Shown here: positions 1-7,784 of the stretch, in pieces
How the letters are laid out: each line of letters opens with the position of its first letter
Position numbering within the stretch: position 1 is the first letter of the stretch
NCBI GenBank assembly: GCA_937888925.1
Contig: CALARM010000387.1
Location: forward strand, 1-10,075
Direction: 5' to 3'
From: an uncultured Synergistia bacterium
GTDB lineage: Bacteria > Eremiobacterota > SpSt-956 > JAKJGF01
Length of the DNA: 10,075 nucleotides
Program-made: the position numbers and the translations under genes
Notes under the pieces: generated by a model
What the model saw: the letters and a program-made list of their open reading frames with translations, nothing else
What the model was told of the DNA's origin: nothing
Database searches by the model: none

Positions 1-71
1 TGATGAAGTCTTATGATTTACTGTCTATTCATTTTCATATTTGGTTGTGACCGCTACGGTCATGCCTGTTA
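1..71. repeat. interspersed repeat element, copy A (cut by window start)
   Basis: Bases 1-71 align without gaps to 7050-7120 with 16 mismatches by hand count (about 77% identity). The best-conserved part is 36-71, around TTGTGACC and CATGCCT. In this copy TGACCG (48-53) and CGGTCA (57-62) form a perfect 6-bp inverted repeat around CTA. Both copies lie just downstream of a minus-strand gene and outside any plausible reading frame. The left border is unknown because the window starts inside the element. It resembles a REP- or MITE-like small repeat, but I do not recognise the family. Confidence 0.75.
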
Positions 72-72
72 G

Positions 73-127
73 AGTGAAAAGTGAAAAGTAAGCAAAATCC
101 CATTTCTTTTCACTTTTCACTTTTCAC
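73..127 (-). terminator. heptamer-repeat hairpin downstream of glnS (possible terminator)
   Basis: Two copies of GTGAAAA (74-87) face three copies of its complement TTTTCAC (107-127). This allows a perfect 16-bp stem of 73-88 with 106-121 and a 17-nt loop. It starts a few bases after the glnS stop codon, so it could end that transcript. No T-run follows the stem on the minus strand, so intrinsic termination is uncertain. The heptamer structure is certain. Confidence 0.5.
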
Positions 128-133
128 TATTTT

Positions 134-1849
134 TTAACCTGTGGTTTTCTTCTCAAGTTTTGCCCATGTATCTTTCAGTGAAACTGTTCTGTTAAATACC
201 AGAGCATCAGGCCTGGAATCGACAGAATCGACACAGAAATAACCCTGCCGCAGGAACTGATAGCTTTCTCCGGCTTTTGCCTCTTTAAGGCCCGGTTCAA
301 CCATAGCTTCCTTTATTACTTCCAGGGAATCCTGATTTACCTTACTTAAGAAGTCACTTTTTTCTTCTTCCTCTTCTTCTTCATTTGTATCTTTAAAAAG
401 ATAATCATAAAGTCGCACTTCAGCAGGAATAGCATGCCTGGCCGAAACCCAGTGAGAAGTGCCTTTTACTTTTCTCCCGTCATCGGTCCACCCTCCCCTG
501 CTCTTCGGGTCATAGGAACAATGGACTTCTATTACTTCACCTGTTTTTTCATCCTTTACAACAGATTCGCATTTTACGTAATAGGCGTGTTTTAACCTTA
601 TTTCACGGCCTGGAGATAAGCGGAAATAGTTTTTCGGAGGATCTTCACGAAAATCGTCATGTTCAATATATATAACCTTCGAGAAAGGTATTTTTCTTGT
701 TCCCATAGAAGGATCTTCCGGATTATTTTCTGCATCCAGTTCTTCTACAAGGTCATCAGGATAATTATCTATGACGACTTTAAGAGGATGAAGAACTGCC
801 ATTACTCTTGACGCCTTTTTATTGAGATCTTCCCTGAGACAGTGTTCCAGAAGAGCTATGTCTACTGTACTGTTAGCCTTTGCTACTCCTACTGTTTCGC
901 AGAGTTTTCTTATAGATGCCGGTGTATAACCTCTTCTTCTCATGCCTGCAAGGGTAGGCATACGGGGATCGTCCCATCCGCTGACAAAGCCTTCTTTTAC
1001 CAGTTTAAGGAGATTTCTTTTGCTTAAAATTATTCTGGTCAGATATAGTTTTGCAAACTCTATCTGCTGAGGATGACAGGGAACAGGTAACTGATCCAGA
1101 TACCAGTCGTAGAGAGGACGATGAATTTCAAATTCCAGCGTGCATATGGAATGAGTTATTCCTTCTATAGAATCAGAAAGACAGTGAGCAAAATCATACA
1201 TGGGATAAATACACCATTTATTACCCGTTCTGTGATGTTCTGCCTTTCTGATACGATATATGGCAGGATCTCTCATATTTATATTGGGAGATGCCATATC
1301 TATTTTAGCCCTGAGCACATAGGTGCCGTCTTCAAATTCTCCTGCCCTCATACGTTTGAACAAATCAAGACTCTCCTCTACCGGTCTGTTACGGTAAGGG
1401 CTTTCTTTGCCCGGTTCTGTTAGAGTTCCACGGTATTCTCTGATTTCATCGGCAGTCAGACTGCATACATAGGCTTTACCTCTTTTTATTAATTCTACGG
1501 CATATTCATACATCTGTTCAAAATAGTCAGATGCATAATAGAGACCGTCCCAGTTAAAGCCAAGCCATTTTACATCTTCCTGTATGGACTCTACATATTC
1601 CACCTCTTCTTTAGTCGGGTTTGTATCATCAAAACGGAGATTACATTTTCCGCCATATTGCCGTGCAATACCGAAATTAAGACATATGGATTTGGAATGA
1701 CCTATATGTAAATAACCGTTTGGTTCAGGAGGAAATCTGGTCACAACCCTGCCATTATGCTTATTATTCTTCAGGTCTTCTTCAATGATATCGCGAATAA
1801 AATCAGTAGGTTTAATGGTTTCCGGTTCACTCATAATTCTTGCTACCAT
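134..1849 (-). CDS. glnS: glutaminyl-tRNA synthetase
   Basis: This cytoplasmic class I synthetase charges tRNA-Gln with glutamine in an ATP-dependent reaction. The 571-residue length is close to that of E. coli GlnRS. The N-terminus has the class I signature [11 protein letters not shown] (HIGH at 48-51), and a KMSKS-like ILSKR lies at about 274-278, followed by the two-barrel anticodon-binding half. The motif RFDDTNP (72-78) is typical of the GlnRS/GluRS family, and the [11 protein letters not shown] and [11 protein letters not shown] stretches are GlnRS-like. Two start codons are possible: ATG at 1849, with AAAGGA only 4 nt upstream, or ATG at 1834 (MSEPET), which matches the usual GlnRS N-terminus but has the same Shine-Dalgarno 14+ nt away. 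A run of seven glutamates (490-496) sits in a loop of the anticodon-binding region. The gene is divergent from the HATPase operon and appears monocistronic. Confidence 0.97.
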   Translation of the reverse strand: MVARIMSEPETIKPTDFIRDIIEEDLKNNKHNGRVVTRFPPEPNGYLHIGHSKSICLNFGIARQYGGKCNLRFDDTNPTKEEVEYVESIQEDVKWLGFNWDGLYYASDYFEQMYEYAVELIKRGKAYVCSLTADEIREYRGTLTEPGKESPYRNRPVEESLDLFKRMRAGEFEDGTYVLRAKIDMASPNINMRDPAIYRIRKAEHHRTGNKWCIYPMYDFAHCLSDSIEGITHSICTLEFEIHRPLYDWYLDQLPVPCHPQQIEFAKLYLTRIILSKRNLLKLVKEGFVSGWDDPRMPTLAGMRRRGYTPASIRKLCETVGVAKANSTVDIALLEHCLREDLNKKASRVMAVLHPLKVVIDNYPDDLVEELDAENNPEDPSMGTRKIPFSKVIYIEHDDFREDPPKNYFRLSPGREIRLKHAYYVKCESVVKDEKTGEVIEVHCSYDPKSRGGWTDDGRKVKGTSHWVSARHAIPAEVRLYDYLFKDTNEEEEEEEKSDFLSKVNQDSLEVIKEAMVEPGLKEAKAGESYQFLRQGYFCVDSVDSRPDALVFNRTVSLKDTWAKLEKKTTG

Positions 1850-1878
1850 CCTTTCCTTTGTAATATAATTAAAATCAA

Positions 1879-1907
1879 ATTATACTAAAAAAAATCGGTA
1901 AAAGCAA
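1879..1907 (-). promoter_or_regulatory. putative glnS promoter
   Basis: On the minus strand TTGCTT (1907-1902) is followed after exactly 17 nt by a perfect TATAAT (1884-1879). The -10 box lies about 30 nt before the first glnS ATG, which fits a sigma70-type promoter with a short leader. The -35 box matches the consensus only at TTG. Confidence 0.5.
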
Positions 1908-2016
1908 TTCTTCCAAATTATTTTAATTAAAGGATTTTATAATAATGTACCGAAAATTTATTTCGAATATATAGAGATTTGAAATTCCGGAGAAAAATCG
2001 AAAGAGAGTTAACTAT

Positions 2017-2436
2017 ATGGAAAAAAAGATAACCATTGCAGGTGCACTTGGTGAAATCAAGCATGTAGAAACGTTTTTTGACCGGTTAACGGAAAAGCAT
2101 AATATTCCTGCAGATACAAGGTTTAAAATAGACATGGTTATGGATGAACTTTTAACTAATATTATTTCTTACGGATATAAAGATAAAAAAGAACATTATA
2201 TAGATATATATGTACATATAGAGAATAACATAATAAAGATTGTAATAGAAGATGATGCGATAGCCTTTAATCCTCTCCTGGCTCCACCGCCTGACCTTAC
2301 CATACCTCTTGAAGAAAGGCCCATAGGAGGACTCGGAATATATCTTGTAAAAACTAACGTTAATACTATTGATTATGCAAGAGAAAATGGGCGAAATATA
2401 CTCTCAATGACAATGGATATTTCAGCAACCGAATGA
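2017..2436 (+). CDS. RsbW-like ATP-binding protein (HATPase_c_2, anti-sigma/serine kinase family)
   Basis: This small single-domain GHKL-type ATPase of 139 residues is typical in size of RsbW/SpoIIAB-like anti-sigma factors and switch kinases. The N box is visible as MDELLTNIISYGY (about 42-54), a G1-like box as EDDAIAFNPL (78-87), and the G2 box as RPIGGLGIYLV (101-111). Family members phosphorylate STAS-domain antagonists or hold sigma factors, but no STAS protein or sigma factor is visible here, so the partner is unknown. The common glycine after the aspartates of the G1-like box is alanine, a variant I believe also occurs in the family. A purine-rich stretch (AAAGAGAG) ends about 8 nt before the ATG. 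The MFS gene starts 13 nt downstream, its Shine-Dalgarno overlapping this stop codon, which suggests translational coupling in an operon. Confidence 0.9.
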   Translation: MEKKITIAGALGEIKHVETFFDRLTEKHNIPADTRFKIDMVMDELLTNIISYGYKDKKEHYIDIYVHIENNIIKIVIEDDAIAFNPLLAPPPDLTIPLEERPIGGLGIYLVKTNVNTIDYARENGRNILSMTMDISATE

Positions 2437-2449
2437 GGGATAAGATAAA

Positions 2450-3907
2450 ATGGCTGAAGGTAAAATAGATAAAAAAGGCTATATAGTAATGGCCATTGTA
2501 TCAACCGGTATTTTTATGTGCAATATTGATGCAAGTATGGTAAACATAGCCCTTCCGTCTCTTGCAAAAGTATTTAATGTCAGCACCAGTATGGTTTCAA
2601 GGATATCTCTTCTGGACTTACTTGCTATTACAAGTTTTGTACTTGTTTTTGGCAGTTTAAGTGATATAAAAGGTGTTGACAGGATATTTGCCCTCGGATT
2701 TATAATATCGGCTTCTTCTTCATTATTATGTGGTCTTTCACCTGATATAAATATATTATTAATTTTCCGTTTCATCCATGGCATAGGTGAAGCAATGATT
2801 CTTTCTACTTACGGAGCAATTATAGTGGCCAATATTCATTCTGACATCAGAGGGCGGGCTTTCAGCTTTACAAGTGTCATAGGAGGAATAGCTCTTGCAG
2901 CCGGTTCATTTTTCGGAGGAATTTTCTTAAAATATCTCAGCTGGCAATGGATTTTCCTGAGCAATATTCCTTTCGGTATAGCAGGTATTATACTTGTAAG
3001 GAGCTTTTTACAGGGTGAAAAAAATAATAATAAAATAAAAAATCAGCCCTTTGATTTCCCCGGAGCAGTGTTCAGTTTCCTCGGTCTTTTTACACTTTTA
3101 TATGCTTTAAATATGGGAGAAGAAAATGTATGGAAATCAGGAATAACAATCGGTAGTTTTGTAATAGCTCTAATATTTATAATACTTTTTATAACGTGGG
3201 AAAAGAAGCAGGAATTCCCTATGCTGAACTTTTCTATTTTCCATAATTTAAGCTTTACTGTCGCTCTTCTTGGAGATTTTGTAGTTCTTATGACTCTTGA
3301 AGGATGTAATTTTCTTTTTCCATTTTATTTTGACTGTGCTCATGGGTTTACCACTACAAAGATAAGTTTTCTTATGATGATCTATCCTGTGTTGAGTACT
3401 GTAATGAGCCCTCTGGCAGGTGTTATGTCAGATAAATATGGTAAACCCAGAATAATCTGTATTTTTGCAATGATTTTTGTAATTATTTCATCTATTATGT
3501 TTACCCTGCTCGGTATAACACCATCTATGGCATATATAGTTTTTTCCCTTATAATATTTGGTACATCAATAACATTTTTCTTTACTGCCAATACGTGTTT
3601 TGAAATGAGTCAGGTATCTCCGCAGGAAGAAGGCATAACTTCTGCAATAATATCCTTTACGTCAAACCTGGCTTCAGTTGTCGGTATATGTCTTTTTGAA
3701 ACTGTTTATTCCTTAAATTTTTCTTACAGTACACCGGGAAAAACTCATATAAATATTCCTCCTGCTGTACATATTGAAGGATTTCACAATGCATGTTATT
3801 TTGCAGCTATTATCTGTGCTGTCGGTCTGGCAGGGATGGTTTTGATAAAACCAGAAAAATCTGCCAGGAGTAAAACTATAATACGTCTCAAAACAGGAAG
3901 ATTTTGA
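2450..3907 (+). CDS. MFS transporter, DHA2 (EmrB/QacA-like) 14-TM family
   Basis: This integral inner-membrane protein of 485 residues matches the usual length of 14-helix drug:proton antiporters. Characteristic motifs are present: NIDASMVNIALPSL in TM1 (25-38), motif A GSLSDIKGVDR in the TM2-3 loop (68-78), the DHA2 hallmark WQWIFLSNIPFG (165-176), and a second motif-A-like AGVMSDKYGKPRI (about 323-335). The TM5 motif C is degenerate (AAGSFFGG), without the usual proline. By family it would export small molecules using the proton gradient, but the substrate cannot be read from sequence. It is the second gene of the 2017-4641 operon. GAGGGA overlapping the upstream stop serves as its ribosome binding site, and its own TGA (3905-3907) abuts the ribosome binding site of the next gene. 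Export of toxic compounds or of a metabolite linked to the CBM protein are both possible. Confidence 0.93.
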   Translation: MAEGKIDKKGYIVMAIVSTGIFMCNIDASMVNIALPSLAKVFNVSTSMVSRISLLDLLAITSFVLVFGSLSDIKGVDRIFALGFIISASSSLLCGLSPDINILLIFRFIHGIGEAMILSTYGAIIVANIHSDIRGRAFSFTSVIGGIALAAGSFFGGIFLKYLSWQWIFLSNIPFGIAGIILVRSFLQGEKNNNKIKNQPFDFPGAVFSFLGLFTLLYALNMGEENVWKSGITIGSFVIALIFIILFITWEKKQEFPMLNFSIFHNLSFTVALLGDFVVLMTLEGCNFLFPFYFDCAHGFTTTKISFLMMIYPVLSTVMSPLAGVMSDKYGKPRIICIFAMIFVIISSIMFTLLGITPSMAYIVFSLIIFGTSITFFFTANTCFEMSQVSPQEEGITSAIISFTSNLASVVGICLFETVYSLNFSYSTPGKTHINIPPAVHIEGFHNACYFAAIICAVGLAGMVLIKPEKSARSKTIIRLKTGRF

Positions 3908-3913
3908 AAGGAG
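3908..3913 (+). promoter_or_regulatory. ribosome binding site that fixes the CBM21 gene start
   Basis: AAGGAG lies directly after the MFS stop codon and 8 nt before ATG 3922. It rules against an in-frame TTG at 3904, which would place the Shine-Dalgarno inside the coding region. Confidence 0.8.
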
Positions 3914-3921
3914 AAATATAT

Positions 3922-4641
3922 ATGGTTCGTCTTTTAAGTGCTATTCCTTATTCTAAAGTAGATGGAAAGGAATACATACACATACAGGTTCATGTAAAAA
4001 ATACGGGAGATCCGCTTTATAGAAATGTAATAATACATTACAGAGATACATCGGCATGGAATAATAAACCACTGAAATTAATACAGACTTTTAAAGATCA
4101 TTCTTTATATTCAGGTTCTTTGCACAGAACATCTGCTGAATTTGTAGTTAAATATGAAACAGATAATGGTATTTTCTGGGATAATAACAGCGGTGAAAAT
4201 TATAAAGTAAGTGCAAAAGAAATGAAGGATTATGATATAGGTACAGTAGGAGGTAATGTTGCTTTATACAGCAGTAGAATCCTGGTTCAGGTATTTCAGA
4301 AATACGGTCATATATTACCATATTACGGAATAGAAGGAACTATATATGTGAAAAACAGGGGGAAGAAAAAAAAGGCAGGTTTTAAACTTTCCTATGACAG
4401 ATGGGCTACATCAATGGATTTACCTGCAGTTTACGAAAAAAACATTGCAGTAAATGGCACTGTTTCCTTTATAGAAGTATGGAAGGTCTACCCTAATTAT
4501 ATATCCATAGGAGATATGCCAAATACTGAATTCATATTTGCTGCCTATTTAATTGATGAAGAGAAAAATATAACATACTGGGACAATAATTTTGAATGTA
4601 ATTATTCTCTTTTAAAGGCTGAAGATTCGGAAATAAACTAG
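3922..4641 (+). CDS. cytoplasmic protein with two tandem CBM21-like carbohydrate-binding domains
   Basis: The 239-residue protein has no signal peptide or membrane segment. It contains two copies of a beta-rich domain that resembles CBM21, the glycogen/starch-binding fold of PP1 glycogen-targeting subunits and fungal glucoamylases. Domain 1 (about 1-97) has IQVHVKNTG (21-29), then FVVKYETDNGIFWDNN (74-89) and GENYKV (91-96). Domain 2 (about 112-231) has GTIYVKNRG (139-147), SYDRWAT (157-163), FAAYL (206-210) and YWDNN (219-223). The KN...Y...W and WDNN..NY spacing is what CBM21 domains show around the sugar-binding aromatics. By inference it binds an intracellular alpha-glucan such as glycogen and has no catalytic domain of its own. 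It is the last gene of the HATPase-MFS operon. Its final 161 bp are duplicated perfectly just downstream. CBM53 or a related fold is an alternative assignment. Confidence 0.8.
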   Translation: MVRLLSAIPYSKVDGKEYIHIQVHVKNTGDPLYRNVIIHYRDTSAWNNKPLKLIQTFKDHSLYSGSLHRTSAEFVVKYETDNGIFWDNNSGENYKVSAKEMKDYDIGTVGGNVALYSSRILVQVFQKYGHILPYYGIEGTIYVKNRGKKKKAGFKLSYDRWATSMDLPAVYEKNIAVNGTVSFIEVWKVYPNYISIGDMPNTEFIFAAYLIDEEKNITYWDNNFECNYSLLKAEDSEIN

Positions 4642-4804
4642 GAAAGGTCTACCCTAATTATATATCCATAGGAGATATGCCAAATACTGAATTCATATTT
4701 GCTGCCTATTTAATTGATGAAGAGAAAAATATAACATACTGGGACAATAATTTTGAATGTAATTATTCTCTTTTAAAGGCTGAAGATTCGGAAATAAACT
4801 AGGA
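4483..4804 (+). repeat. perfect 161-bp tandem duplication covering the 3' end of the CBM21 gene
   Basis: Bases 4483-4643 and 4644-4804 are identical by base-by-base reading. The unit begins at codon 188 of the CBM21 gene and ends 2 nt after its TAG. The second unit is therefore a non-translated 3' copy of codons 188-239 plus stop, shifted in frame because 161 is not a multiple of three. Perfect identity implies a very recent event or an assembly artefact. Confidence 0.95.
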
Positions 4805-4905
4805 CTGGAATTTCTGGGATTTCTGGGATTAACAGGAAGATAACAGAGATATTTAATCCCTGTCTAATCCTGTAATCCCTGTCTAATCCTGTCCATTCCT
4901 GTCCA
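4805..4905. repeat. short-repeat patch (AATCC/CTGT motifs) between convergent genes
   Basis: A 19-nt unit, TAATCCCTGTCTAATCCTG, occurs twice in direct tandem (4854-4872, 4873-4891), followed by degenerate units to 4904. On the left, TTTCTGGGA is repeated (4811-4828), and GGGATTAA (4825-4832) can pair with TTAATCCC (4853-4860), an 8-bp stem with a 20-nt loop. It sits where two genes converge and might act as a weak bidirectional terminator, although no T-tract supports this. The patch continues into the lipoprotein gene and supplies its stop codon. Confidence 0.75.
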
Positions 4906-5503
4906 GAGATGCGAAGAGACAATCCAGCATTTCTATGCTGTAAATGGCATCTTCCTGTTTGAATTCTCCTGCAAGAGTAAGAAAAGTACTGTTTGTAGCT
5001 ATTGAATAACCGGATGAAGCAGCATTGGACTCTGATGTGCTGCTTTTCTGAGCATAAAACAGAGCGGCATTATAAAGATCTTTGGCTGTCCTTGCCAGAA
5101 CCTGCCTGGTGAAAATTAAAACATTATTCCTGTTTTTAGGAGTAACTTCAAATTTTATCTTATCGAAGCCTGCATAATTACCTTCATCATCAAAAAGAGA
5201 TTCATAGAAGAATTCTAATATTTCATCACTTTCTTTTCCTGTTTCTTTACCGAAATTCAAAGCTTCTATCTGTTTATCCATTTTATCAAATTTTTTCATT
5301 ATTGCCGTTAACTGTTTATATGCTTCTTCATTTGATATTTTTTTTTCGTCGATCTTTTTTATAATTGATTTTATCTGACCTGAATAAAGTTTTACCTCAT
5401 CATAGTAAGCTTTCATTTTCTCTTCTTCAGTTCTGTTATCACATCCGAATATTATCAATGGTATAAATAGTAGTATATATGGTATAAATTTTTTGATTAA
5501 CAT
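4883..5503 (-). CDS. putative lipoprotein of unknown function
   Basis: The 206-residue protein has a clear lipoprotein signal: MLIKK, a hydrophobic stretch (6-19) and a lipobox ending IIFG-C21. The mature protein is therefore probably anchored by Cys21 to a membrane facing the envelope. Residues 30-90 are rich in Lys and Glu with heptad-like hydrophobics and are probably helical or coiled coil. A Ser/Ala-rich linker (about 153-170) precedes a short C-terminal helix. No known domain is recognised. The ATG has AAGGA 9 nt upstream. It lies 57 nt downstream of proS on the same strand, with a heptamer hairpin between them, so co-transcription is uncertain. The last seven codons and the TAG lie in the AATCC/CTGT repeat patch, so the native C-terminus may have been replaced or lost. 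Confidence 0.75.
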   Translation of the reverse strand: MLIKKFIPYILLFIPLIIFGCDNRTEEEKMKAYYDEVKLYSGQIKSIIKKIDEKKISNEEAYKQLTAIMKKFDKMDKQIEALNFGKETGKESDEILEFFYESLFDDEGNYAGFDKIKFEVTPKNRNNVLIFTRQVLARTAKDLYNAALFYAQKSSTSESNAASSGYSIATNSTFLTLAGEFKQEDAIYSIEMLDCLFASLDRNGQD

Positions 5504-5521
5504 AAAATTTTTTCCTTTTTA

Positions 5522-5561
5522 AGTGAGTAGTGAGTTATTTCACTCACTACTCACTACTCAC
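5522..5561 (-). terminator. heptamer-repeat hairpin between proS and the lipoprotein gene
   Basis: AGTGAGTAGTGAGT (5522-5535) pairs perfectly with 5542-5555, a 14-bp stem with a 6-nt loop. Read on the minus strand, the array consists of TAGTGAG heptamers, and the first TAG is the proS stop codon. The stem ends shortly before the lipoprotein Shine-Dalgarno (AAAAAGGA), so it could terminate, attenuate or protect transcript ends. Confidence 0.5.
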
Positions 5562-6988
5562 TAATATGCTTTTGAAAAAATAACTTTTATAATGGAAGGC
5601 TTTCCGCAGCAAATACAGTTCCCCGGTTCTTCTGTTCCGTCCATTGGTAGAGATCTGATTGTAGCTTTCGTATCTTCTTTAATCTTTTCTTCACATTCAG
5701 ACCCTTTACACCATCCGGCTCTTACAAAAGCCTCATCTTTTTCATAAAGGTTTTTAAAATCAGTATAATTATCTATATTAACAGTATTTTCTTCTCTGAA
5801 TTTCCTGTGTTTTTCCAGAAGTGTTTTCTGAATATCCACCAGTAACTCATCTATAGAAGAGTGTACATTATTTATAGATACTGTCGATTTTGTTCCAATA
5901 TCTCTTCTTGCAAGCACTACCTGACCTTTTGCGAGATCCTTCGGTCCTAATTCTACCCTGACAGGTACGCCTTTTTTCTCCCATTCAAAGAATTTGGCAC
6001 CCGGTTTTTCAGTATCTCTGTCATCTATTTTGACTGTATATTTATTTCCGAGCTCATCTTTTATCTTTTTACATACCTCCATAACCTGTGACATTTCTTC
6101 AAGAGTTTTATAGATAGGAACTATGACGACATGAAGAGGTGCTATTTTAGGAGGCAGAACCAGTCCGTTGTCATCACTGTGAGACATAATAAGGGCGCCT
6201 ATGAGTCTTGTACTTACACCCCAGCTTGTCTGCCAGGCATATTCAAGCTGTCCCTGTTTGTTCTGGTATTGAATATTGAAGACCTTTGCAAAATTCTGCC
6301 CCAGATTATGAGATGTTCCTGCCTGAAGTGCCTTTTTGTCCTGCATCATTGCTTCAATCGAATAGGTTCTCAGGGCTCCGGCAAACTTCTCACTTTCCGA
6401 TTTCAATCCTTTAATGACAGACATGGCCATATAATCTTCCACACAGGCCCTGTAGACTTCCAGCATACGAAGAGTTTCTTCTTCTGCTTCCTCATGAGTG
6501 GCATGAACTGTATGGCCTTCCTGCCATAAAAACTCGGTAGTTCTCAGGAAAAGCCTTGTTCTCATTTCCCATCTGACTACATTCGCCCACTGATTATAAA
6601 GCAGTGGAAGGTCTCTGTAAGATTTAACCCATTTTGCATAGGTACTGCAAATTACTGTTTCAGAAGTAGGTCTTACGATGAGGTTTTCCTCCAGTTTTTT
6701 ACCTCCTGCATGGGTTACTACTGCCAGTTGAGGTGCAAAACCTTCTACATGATCCGCTTCTTTTTTTAGAAAACTTTCAGGTATGAATAACGGGAAATAG
6801 AGGTTTTCGTGACCCGTTTCTTTAAACATTTTATCAAGTACATTTCTTATATTTTCCCATATGGCATAACCATAGGGTTTTATAACCATACATCCTTTAA
6901 CGGCAGAATGTTCCGCAAGGTCTGCCTGTGCTATAATATCTGTGTACCACCTGGAATAATCTTCACTTCTTTTCGTAATACCTTTCAC
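5561..6988 (-). CDS. proS: prolyl-tRNA synthetase, archaeal/eukaryote type
   Basis: This class II synthetase attaches proline to tRNA-Pro. At 475 residues it is the short form without the INS editing domain found in E. coli-type ProRS. Catalytic-core motifs are visible: IVRPTSET (104-111), motif 2 [23 protein letters not shown] (about 138-160), and [12 protein letters not shown] (224-235) before motif 3 at about 252-264. The anticodon-binding domain begins near [10 protein letters not shown] (285-294). The C-terminal zinc-type domain has Cys427, Cys432, Cys458 and Cys461 (Cys460 between), and the chain ends in Tyr475, as archaeal-type enzymes do. The start codon is GTG, supported by AAGGAG 9 nt upstream. 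This type occurs in a scattered set of bacteria. The stop codon is the first triplet of the heptamer array that follows. Confidence 0.97.
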   Translation of the reverse strand: MKGITKRSEDYSRWYTDIIAQADLAEHSAVKGCMVIKPYGYAIWENIRNVLDKMFKETGHENLYFPLFIPESFLKKEADHVEGFAPQLAVVTHAGGKKLEENLIVRPTSETVICSTYAKWVKSYRDLPLLYNQWANVVRWEMRTRLFLRTTEFLWQEGHTVHATHEEAEEETLRMLEVYRACVEDYMAMSVIKGLKSESEKFAGALRTYSIEAMMQDKKALQAGTSHNLGQNFAKVFNIQYQNKQGQLEYAWQTSWGVSTRLIGALIMSHSDDNGLVLPPKIAPLHVVIVPIYKTLEEMSQVMEVCKKIKDELGNKYTVKIDDRDTEKPGAKFFEWEKKGVPVRVELGPKDLAKGQVVLARRDIGTKSTVSINNVHSSIDELLVDIQKTLLEKHRKFREENTVNIDNYTDFKNLYEKDEAFVRAGWCKGSECEEKIKEDTKATIRSLPMDGTEEPGNCICCGKPSIIKVIFSKAY

Positions 6989-6997
6989 TTTTATTGA

Positions 6998-7003
6998 CTC
7001 CTT
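6998..7003 (-). promoter_or_regulatory. ribosome binding site for the GTG start of proS
   Basis: On the minus strand AAGGAG (7003-6998) lies 9 nt before GTG (6988-6986). No in-frame ATG is better placed, and the [13 protein letters not shown]-terminus fits the family. Confidence 0.8.
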
Positions 7004-7049
7004 CCATTGACAGACCGGGATGTTCAGGATTTAAGGATTTATATGAAAA

Positions 7050-7120
7050 TAATGGAAGCTTATGCTTCACTGTTTGCTAATTCTCATATTTAGTTGTGAC
7101 CACTCCTGTCATGCCTCTTA
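7050..7120. repeat. interspersed repeat element, copy B
   Basis: This is the second copy of the 1-71 element, in the same orientation, with the shared core ATATTT, TTGTGACC and CATGCCT. The central inverted repeat is decayed here: TGAC and GTCA remain, but the two inner pairs are lost. It lies between ahbB and proS, upstream of the proS start, in a 249-nt spacer that shows nothing else clear. Confidence 0.75.
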
Positions 7121-7237
7121 ACAGGATTACCGGTACCTTATATTAATCATTAAATACTTTTTATCCGGGTTTGCCTTTATAATTGTTATATAATACTAAA
7201 TGAAATGAATTTTTGCAAGGTTTTGAAAATGAAAGAG

Positions 7238-7711
7238 TCACAAAAAATAAAGGGGAGTTGTTTTTTTATATTCTTTTTCCGTAACAAGTAATTTATAATT
7301 TTTTATACCTGTAGCTTTGGAAATTTTTTTAATTATTTGAAGAACGTCTCCTTCTTCCCTGCCGTGAATCATACTGTATAAATTATAAGAAAGATCCGGT
7401 AGTTCCGGTCTTATATAGCAGTGTGAAACCTCACGGAAATCTGCTATTAAAGAACCGGTTTCTTCGAGTTTTTCCTGTGGTACCTGCCATAAAACCATAA
7501 TATTTTCTTTATATCCTGCTTTATTATGTTTTATTCTTGCGCCAAATCTTCTTATTATGCCTTTTTCCTTAAATGCCCTGAGTCTGTCTATCAATTCGTC
7601 TTCCGTAATTCCTACTTTATCGGCTATTTCCAGGAAAGGTTTCGAACATAAAGGAATTCCATATTGAATTTCTCGTATAATATTTTTGTCTTTTTCTGTC
7701 AGTGTTTCCAT
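7238..7711 (-). CDS. ahbB: siroheme decarboxylase subunit AhbB-like (Lrp/AsnC fold)
   Basis: In the alternative heme pathway of sulfate reducers and archaea, AhbA and AhbB together decarboxylate siroheme to 12,18-didecarboxysiroheme in the cytoplasm. This 157-residue protein has an N-terminal winged-helix AsnC-like half (about 5-57) ending GIIRRFGARIKHNKAGY, then an effector-like half. The key stretch VSHCYIRPELPDLSYNLYSMIHG (95-117) and an EYKKTTPLYF-like tail are AhbB-like rather than those of a DNA-binding Lrp. The ATG has AGGAG 9 nt upstream. It follows the ahbA-like gene by 73 nt on the same strand. The homologous NirD/L/G/H proteins of heme d1 synthesis are an alternative, but no nir gene is visible. 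Later enzymes (AhbC, AhbD) lie outside the window. Confidence 0.85.
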   Translation of the reverse strand: METLTEKDKNIIREIQYGIPLCSKPFLEIADKVGITEDELIDRLRAFKEKGIIRRFGARIKHNKAGYKENIMVLWQVPQEKLEETGSLIADFREVSHCYIRPELPDLSYNLYSMIHGREEGDVLQIIKKISKATGIKNYKLLVTEKEYKKTTPLYFL

Positions 7712-7749
7712 AATTATTTTCTCCTGCTTAAAAAAATAATGTTATTTAT

Positions 7750-7784
7750 CATCCTGGTAATCCCATAAATTCGGAAAATCCCTG
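7750..7784. repeat. AATCC-type short repeat in the ahbA-ahbB spacer
   Basis: ATCCTGGTAATCCC (7751-7764) and AAATCCCTGT (7776-7785) recall the units at 4854-4904. The stretch begins directly at the ahbA stop codon. Identity to the other patch is partial, so common origin is tentative. Confidence 0.35.

Noticed and set aside
842..1423. Plus-strand ORFs opposite glnS, and similar ones opposite the MFS, proS, AIM24 and Nif11 genes
   Set aside because: They are shadows of strongly supported genes, with biased low-quality composition and no family resemblance.
3904..4641. TTG at 3904 as the start of the CBM21-domain gene
   Set aside because: It would put the strong AAGGAG inside the coding region. 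ATG 3922 is 8 nt after that Shine-Dalgarno.
4854..4904. CRISPR-like array
   Set aside because: The units are directly adjacent with no spacers, and there are no cas genes.
7100..7140. Possible T-box leader before proS (minus-strand GGTACCGG near a hairpin)
   Set aside because: The T-box core (AGGGTGGNACCGCG-like) is not present, there is no specifier-loop structure or terminator/antiterminator pair, and GGTACC is only a palindrome beside the interspersed repeat.
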